NCBI GenBank assembly: GCA_947174415.1 | Contig: CAMWIW010000002.1 | Coordinates: 62,001-126,000, forward strand | DNA length: 64,000 nucleotides | From: an uncultured Clostridia bacterium | Lineage (GTDB): Bacteria > Bacillota > Clostridia > Christensenellales > Borkfalkiaceae | Reading direction: 5' to 3' | Shown here: positions 61,103 to 64,000 of the stretch, in pieces | Layout: each line of letters starts with the position of its first letter | Position numbering within the stretch: position 1 is the stretch's first letter | Position numbers and translations under genes: made by a program | The notes under the pieces: generated by a model | The model's input: the letters and a program-made list of their open reading frames with translations, nothing else | Database searches by the model: none | Told to the model about the DNA's origin: nothing

Positions 61103-61381
61103 ATGTTTTTTATAAGTTTATTCGCTCATAAGAAAGGAACGGGTTCTTCCCACAACGGCAGAGACAGCAACCCCAAAATGCTCGGCGTTAAGCGTGCGGA
61201 CGGTCAGTTCGTGCTTGCAGGCAACATTTTGGTAAGACAGCGCGGCACGAAGTTCAAGCCCGGCAACAACGTCGGCATCGGCAAGGACGATACGCTTTTT
61301 GCGCTTATCGACGGCACGGTTAAATTCGAAAGAGTAGGCAGAGACGGCAAACAGGTTTCTATCTACCCCGTTGCAAAATAA
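61103..61381 (+). CDS. rpmA: 50S ribosomal protein L27 with N-terminal extension
   Basis: 92 residues. [23 protein letters not shown] is L27. MFFISLFA precedes it, like the Firmicutes extension that the Prp protease removes (usual site FF-A), but shorter and with LFA. The prp gene that normally lies between rplU and rpmA is absent; only 18 bases separate them. GGAGG precedes the ATG. Confidence 0.96.
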   Translation: MFFISLFAHKKGTGSSHNGRDSNPKMLGVKRADGQFVLAGNILVRQRGTKFKPGNNVGIGKDDTLFALIDGTVKFERVGRDGKQVSIYPVAK

Positions 61382-61390
61382 TTGAAAATA

Positions 61391-61413
61391 AATGAGGGCT
61401 TTATGCCCTCATT
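61391..61413 (+). terminator. Terminator after rpmA
   Basis: 9-bp stem AATGAGGGC/GCCCTCATT, 5-base loop, then ATTTTTAT. Confidence 0.8.
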
Positions 61414-61434
61414 ATTTTTATCAAGAGGTTATTT

Positions 61435-61926
61435 ATGTTACAGGTATCCCCCATTAACGACAAAACTCAAAATGAATTCGAAAAGCTCTTTGCGGAATAT
61501 TACTCAGAACTCGATTGCGGCGAGGACGTCCCCCACCTTTTAAAAGAATATATTATACCTGACCTTTTGGCAGGGCTTATAAAGATAGATATTTTAAAGG
61601 ACGGCAAAGTTTTTGCGGGGTTCGTCATTTATCAGAAGGACGATATAGACAACGAGTGGAACTTTAAAGAAGGTTGGGGCGATATACGCGAAATTTTCGT
61701 TATACCCTCCCTCCGCCGTCAAGGCTTGGGCAAGTTTTTACTGTACACCGCCGAAATGAAGCTGAAAGAAGCGGGTGCGGAAAAAAGTTACTGTCTGCCC
61801 GTAGACGGCACGGAAGGCTTCTTCTCCGCCTGCGGCTATAACCGCGGCAACGAATACAGCGAAGAGCTCGATACCTTCGTCTATGAAAAGAAAGATTTAA
61901 ATAACTGCTGTAAACGTTCCGTTTAA
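61435..61926 (+). CDS. GNAT-family acetyltransferase
   Basis: 163 residues. Acetyl-CoA binding motif (VIPSLRRQGLGKFLLYTAE) and the preceding GDIREIFV strand are typical. Substrate unknown. AGAGG precedes the ATG. The last four residues (KRSV) and the stop codon are encoded by a hairpin repeat. Confidence 0.88.
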   Translation: MLQVSPINDKTQNEFEKLFAEYYSELDCGEDVPHLLKEYIIPDLLAGLIKIDILKDGKVFAGFVIYQKDDIDNEWNFKEGWGDIREIFVIPSLRRQGLGKFLLYTAEMKLKEAGAEKSYCLPVDGTEGFFSACGYNRGNEYSEELDTFVYEKKDLNNCCKRSV

Positions 61927-61944
61927 TCTAGGTATCTTAATTGC
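61911..61944 (+). repeat. Stop-codon hairpin repeat, copy 14 (3' end of GNAT gene)
   Basis: TAAACG-TTC-CGTTTA, then TCTAGGTATCTTAATTGC. Here the first TAA is out of frame and the gene runs through the hairpin to stop at its second TAA. Same orientation as the gene; the terminator at 61981 follows. Confidence 0.85.
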
Positions 61945-61980
61945 ATTTGCAATACACCTACACACCTCAAATCAAACATA

Positions 61981-62005
61981 GTCCCGCGGCATAAAGCCGC
62001 GGGAC
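61981..62005. terminator. Bidirectional terminator between GNAT and AEC transporter genes
   Basis: Perfect 10-bp stem GTCCCGCGGC with a 5-base loop. Confidence 0.75.
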
Positions 62006-62010
62006 TTGAT

Positions 62011-63039
62011 TTATACGCTTAAACCGCATATTGCCATTACCGCCATAAGTACAAGCGGTATCGTTACAAGGCTTATCACGGTGTTTGTTACGAATGCGGC
62101 GGTTGCCGTATCCTTTTCCCCGCCGAAGCTTTCAGCCATAGCAACGACCGACGCCGCGGGAGACATAGCCATTGCGATTACGGGCGCTAAATAAACGTAC
62201 TCTTCGAAGCCGCTTTCCGCCCCTTGCCCCAAAAGCCCCCAAAACGGCAGGGTGATTAAAAGAGTTAAAAAGGGCGCTACTATCAGCCTTAACCCGCCCG
62301 CAAGGTACACTCCCTTTTTGCAGAATAACTGTTTTGCTGGGGTTTCGGCAATTCTTATGCCCACGATAACCATAGACAGGGGCGCGGTCATATACGCAAG
62401 ATACTGCGGAAAAATTCTAAGCTCCGCCACTTCGTCGAACATAAAAAAATTTATTTGCGGCACGAAAAACAGCAAAAGCGCAAAAACGTTTGCGATTATC
62501 GCGGGGTTACAAACAAGTTTTTTTATTTTTATATCCTTGAAGTTGCCCGTAATCAAAACGACGCCGACAGTCCAACACATTACGGTGAAAACCACGTTGA
62601 ACACCATCATATACATACTTGCAAGCGGGTTGCCGCCCGTGAACATTTCTATGAACGGTATACCCAAAAATCCGCAGTTGGAGAATATCGCGACGAATGA
62701 ATACACGTTTGCAGTGCTTTTGTCCTTTGCTTTTATGAAAATCAGTTTGCAAAGTCCAAGCATTAGCCCTATTGCAAGCACCGATATTGCAAGAGTAATA
62801 CCGAAGTTTTTTAAAAGGGTGAGCTTTTCGATACTTTGTATATACTCCCAATCCTCTTCCGAAAATATGCAGAACGCTTTTATTGCAAGCGCGGGCTGAC
62901 AAACGTACAGCAACAGGTTGGACAGGGTAAGCGTTCCTCCCTCCCCTATCTTTTTGAGTTTTTTAAGCGCAAACCCGGGCACGGCGAATAACGCCAGCAC
63001 CGCCATAATTAATAGCGCCTTGACCAAAATATTTATCAC
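62011..63039 (-). CDS. AEC-family transporter (auxin efflux carrier-like)
   Basis: 342 residues, about ten membrane helices in two halves. Motifs NCGFLGIPFIEMF in the first half and SPAASVVAMAE in the second are typical of bacterial AEC permeases (malate, malonate and similar acids). The start is GTG at 63037-63039, 6 bases after a TATAAT box, so a leaderless GTG mRNA is predicted. The divergent AraC gene is a likely regulator. Confidence 0.88.
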   Translation of the reverse strand: MINILVKALLIMAVLALFAVPGFALKKLKKIGEGGTLTLSNLLLYVCQPALAIKAFCIFSEEDWEYIQSIEKLTLLKNFGITLAISVLAIGLMLGLCKLIFIKAKDKSTANVYSFVAIFSNCGFLGIPFIEMFTGGNPLASMYMMVFNVVFTVMCWTVGVVLITGNFKDIKIKKLVCNPAIIANVFALLLFFVPQINFFMFDEVAELRIFPQYLAYMTAPLSMVIVGIRIAETPAKQLFCKKGVYLAGGLRLIVAPFLTLLITLPFWGLLGQGAESGFEEYVYLAPVIAMAMSPAASVVAMAESFGGEKDTATAAFVTNTVISLVTIPLVLMAVMAICGLSV

Positions 63040-63045
63040 GCAATA

Positions 63046-63113
63046 ATTATAGCACCGTTTTTATAATTTGTAATTAATTTGATATGGACAAAACGGATAA
63101 ATTGTGATACAAT
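63046..63113. promoter_or_regulatory. Divergent promoters of the AEC and AraC genes
   Basis: Minus: TTACAA (63068-63073), 16-base spacer, TATAAT (63046-63051). Plus: TGGACA (63085-63090), 17-base spacer, TACAAT (63108-63113). Both -10 boxes end 6 bases before the start codon. No clear AraC site assigned. Confidence 0.7.
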
Positions 63114-63119
63114 ACGGCT

Positions 63120-63779
63120 ATGAACAAGATTGTTTTTGCGGGAAAAAACGTCCGCGGCGAAAGGCTTCAAAAGTATTTGGAAATAACAGTTAAGGACGGC
63201 GAAGTCAGCGTCGTGCCGCCCTATTGCGACTGCGAGGGCAAGAGTTCGGACGAAGATTTGCGCATTTTTATCGAACAGCCCGTACTGCCGCTTAAAGAGG
63301 CGGTAATTTTTAACGACTGCGAGGAAATACGGCAAGCGGCGTTTCAAGCCGAAAAGTTTTTCGGGCACGAACGGGGCAACGCCGTTATGCAGGCGTTGGG
63401 GAACTTGTTGGTTAGCTATATCTGTTTTTATGCGGAAAGAACGAGCCGCTCGCCAGTGGTAGAGCTTATAGCCGAGGATATTGCGAAGAACCTTTCAAAC
63501 ACTGCGTACGCTTTGGACGATTTTATTAAAAGGCTGCCGCTAAACTACGACTACGTCAGGAAGCTTTTCCAAAAGGAAACGGGAGCAACCCCGCGGGCGT
63601 ATCTTGAAAATGCAAGAATGGAGCTTGCGGCAAGCATACTTTCAAGCGGGGTATCGAACAAGTACAGCAATTATTCGGTTTCACAAGTTGCCGAGGCGTG
63701 CGGATATGCCGAACCGCTGTATTTTTCCCGCGTGTTCAAAAAGCACTTCGGCGTTGCCCCGTCCGAATATCAGGGTTAA
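63120..63779 (+). CDS. AraC-family transcriptional regulator
   Basis: 219 residues. The C-terminal part has the two HTH motifs (ALDDFIKRLPLNYDYVRKLF and SVSQVAEACGYAEPLYFSRV ending FGVAPSEYQG). The N-terminal 110 residues match no sensor domain I recognise. Leaderless mRNA predicted. Its stop codon overlaps that of the converging DUF6809 gene. Confidence 0.88.
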   Translation: MNKIVFAGKNVRGERLQKYLEITVKDGEVSVVPPYCDCEGKSSDEDLRIFIEQPVLPLKEAVIFNDCEEIRQAAFQAEKFFGHERGNAVMQALGNLLVSYICFYAERTSRSPVVELIAEDIAKNLSNTAYALDDFIKRLPLNYDYVRKLFQKETGATPRAYLENARMELAASILSSGVSNKYSNYSVSQVAEACGYAEPLYFSRVFKKHFGVAPSEYQG

Positions 63780-64000
63780 CCGTTCAAAAGCGATTCCGAC
63801 GTTAACGCTAAGCCGAGCTTGAACCCCTCTTTGAAAAACTGCTGTATACGCTCCTCCGCCAACTCGATTTCACCCGTTTCATACTCATCATATTTTTGTT
63901 TCTGCTCAACTGAAAGGCTGTTATAAAATTCTTCGAAATTTTTATTTACCTCTTTTTGCAGCGTTAGATATTTTTCGGACAAGGGTGTTAAGTTGAAGCT
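63776..64000 (-). CDS. DUF6809-like protein, N-terminus cut by window end
   Basis: The frame stays open to base 64000, so the true start lies outside. EFYNSLSVEQKQKYDEYETG and FKEGFKLGLALTSESLL match the protein at 44083. A TTG inside could be read as a start, but alignment with the 44083 protein shows the chain continues further upstream. Confidence 0.78.
   Translation of the reverse strand, partial: SFNLTPLSEKYLTLQKEVNKNFEEFYNSLSVEQKQKYDEYETGEIELAEERIQQFFKEGFKLGLALTSESLLNG

Overview
The window reads as one stretch of chromosome from a Gram-positive-type bacterium, most likely an uncultured member of the Clostridia (Bacillota) of the kind found in animal guts. The reasons are the Firmicutes-style operons (rpsB-tsf-pyrH-frr-uppS-cdsA-dxr-rseP, S10-spc-alpha, rpmG-secE-nusG-rplKAJL), sigma-A-like promoters (TTGACA-N17-TATAAT) before many transcription units, AGGAGG ribosome binding sites, a bL27 with an N-terminal extension, and small families typical of clostridia (DUF6809, DUF1292, DUF2188). 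The exact lineage cannot be read from the sequence. No tRNA, rRNA, CRISPR array, integrase or transposase was seen.

Layout. 1-8.1 kb: end of an XRE regulator, then the minus-strand operon rpsB-tsf-[small unknown gene]-pyrH-frr-uppS-cdsA-dxr-rseP. 8.1-20.3 kb: an accessory region of short transcription units closed by very similar GC-rich terminators. It holds three divergent pairs of an XRE regulator and a small partner gene, a divergent pair of a serine-palmitoyltransferase-like enzyme and an SDR reductase, ruvX-DUF1292, lipoproteins, a DUF2207 membrane protein and a DtxR-type regulator. 20.3-27.3 kb: prfA, a fused DUF1385-PrmC gene and rpmE, then plus-strand genes for an MDR dehydrogenase, cardiolipin synthase and YfcE phosphodiesterase. 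27.4-43.8 kb: one co-directional S10-spc-alpha ribosomal cluster with secY, adk, map, infA, rpoA, rplQ and a KOW protein. 44-51.7 kb: DUF6809, an EF-G-like GTPase, and a metal-homeostasis group of two COG0523 GTPases with a membrane protein. 51.8-55.7 kb: rpmG-secE-nusG-rplK-rplA-rplJ-rplL, not followed by rpoBC. 55.7-64 kb: a membrane protein with a divergent XRE regulator, a SecB-like chaperone, RNase E/G with rplU-rpmA, a GNAT acetyltransferase, and a divergent AEC transporter/AraC regulator pair.

Three kinds of structure go beyond ordinary gene content. First, a dispersed repeat of about 30 bp (14 copies) with a TTC/GAA tri-loop hairpin and covarying stem. In six genes it lies at the stop codon; in five of these it sits between the stop codon and a downstream terminator, and in four of the six the TAA of the hairpin's first arm is the stop codon itself. 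One intergenic region carries three copies as a 65-bp tandem array. Second, repeated divergent cassettes of an XRE-type repressor and a partner gene, with palindromes in or over the partner's promoter; three partners in the window belong to one unnamed small-protein family. Third, about ten genes have a consensus promoter whose -10 box ends 6-12 nt before the start codon, which predicts leaderless or nearly leaderless mRNAs beside normal Shine-Dalgarno genes. A second, longer multi-hairpin repeat occurs twice, next to rpmE and between rpmG and secE.

All calls come from reading the sequence and remembered family features; no database search was run.
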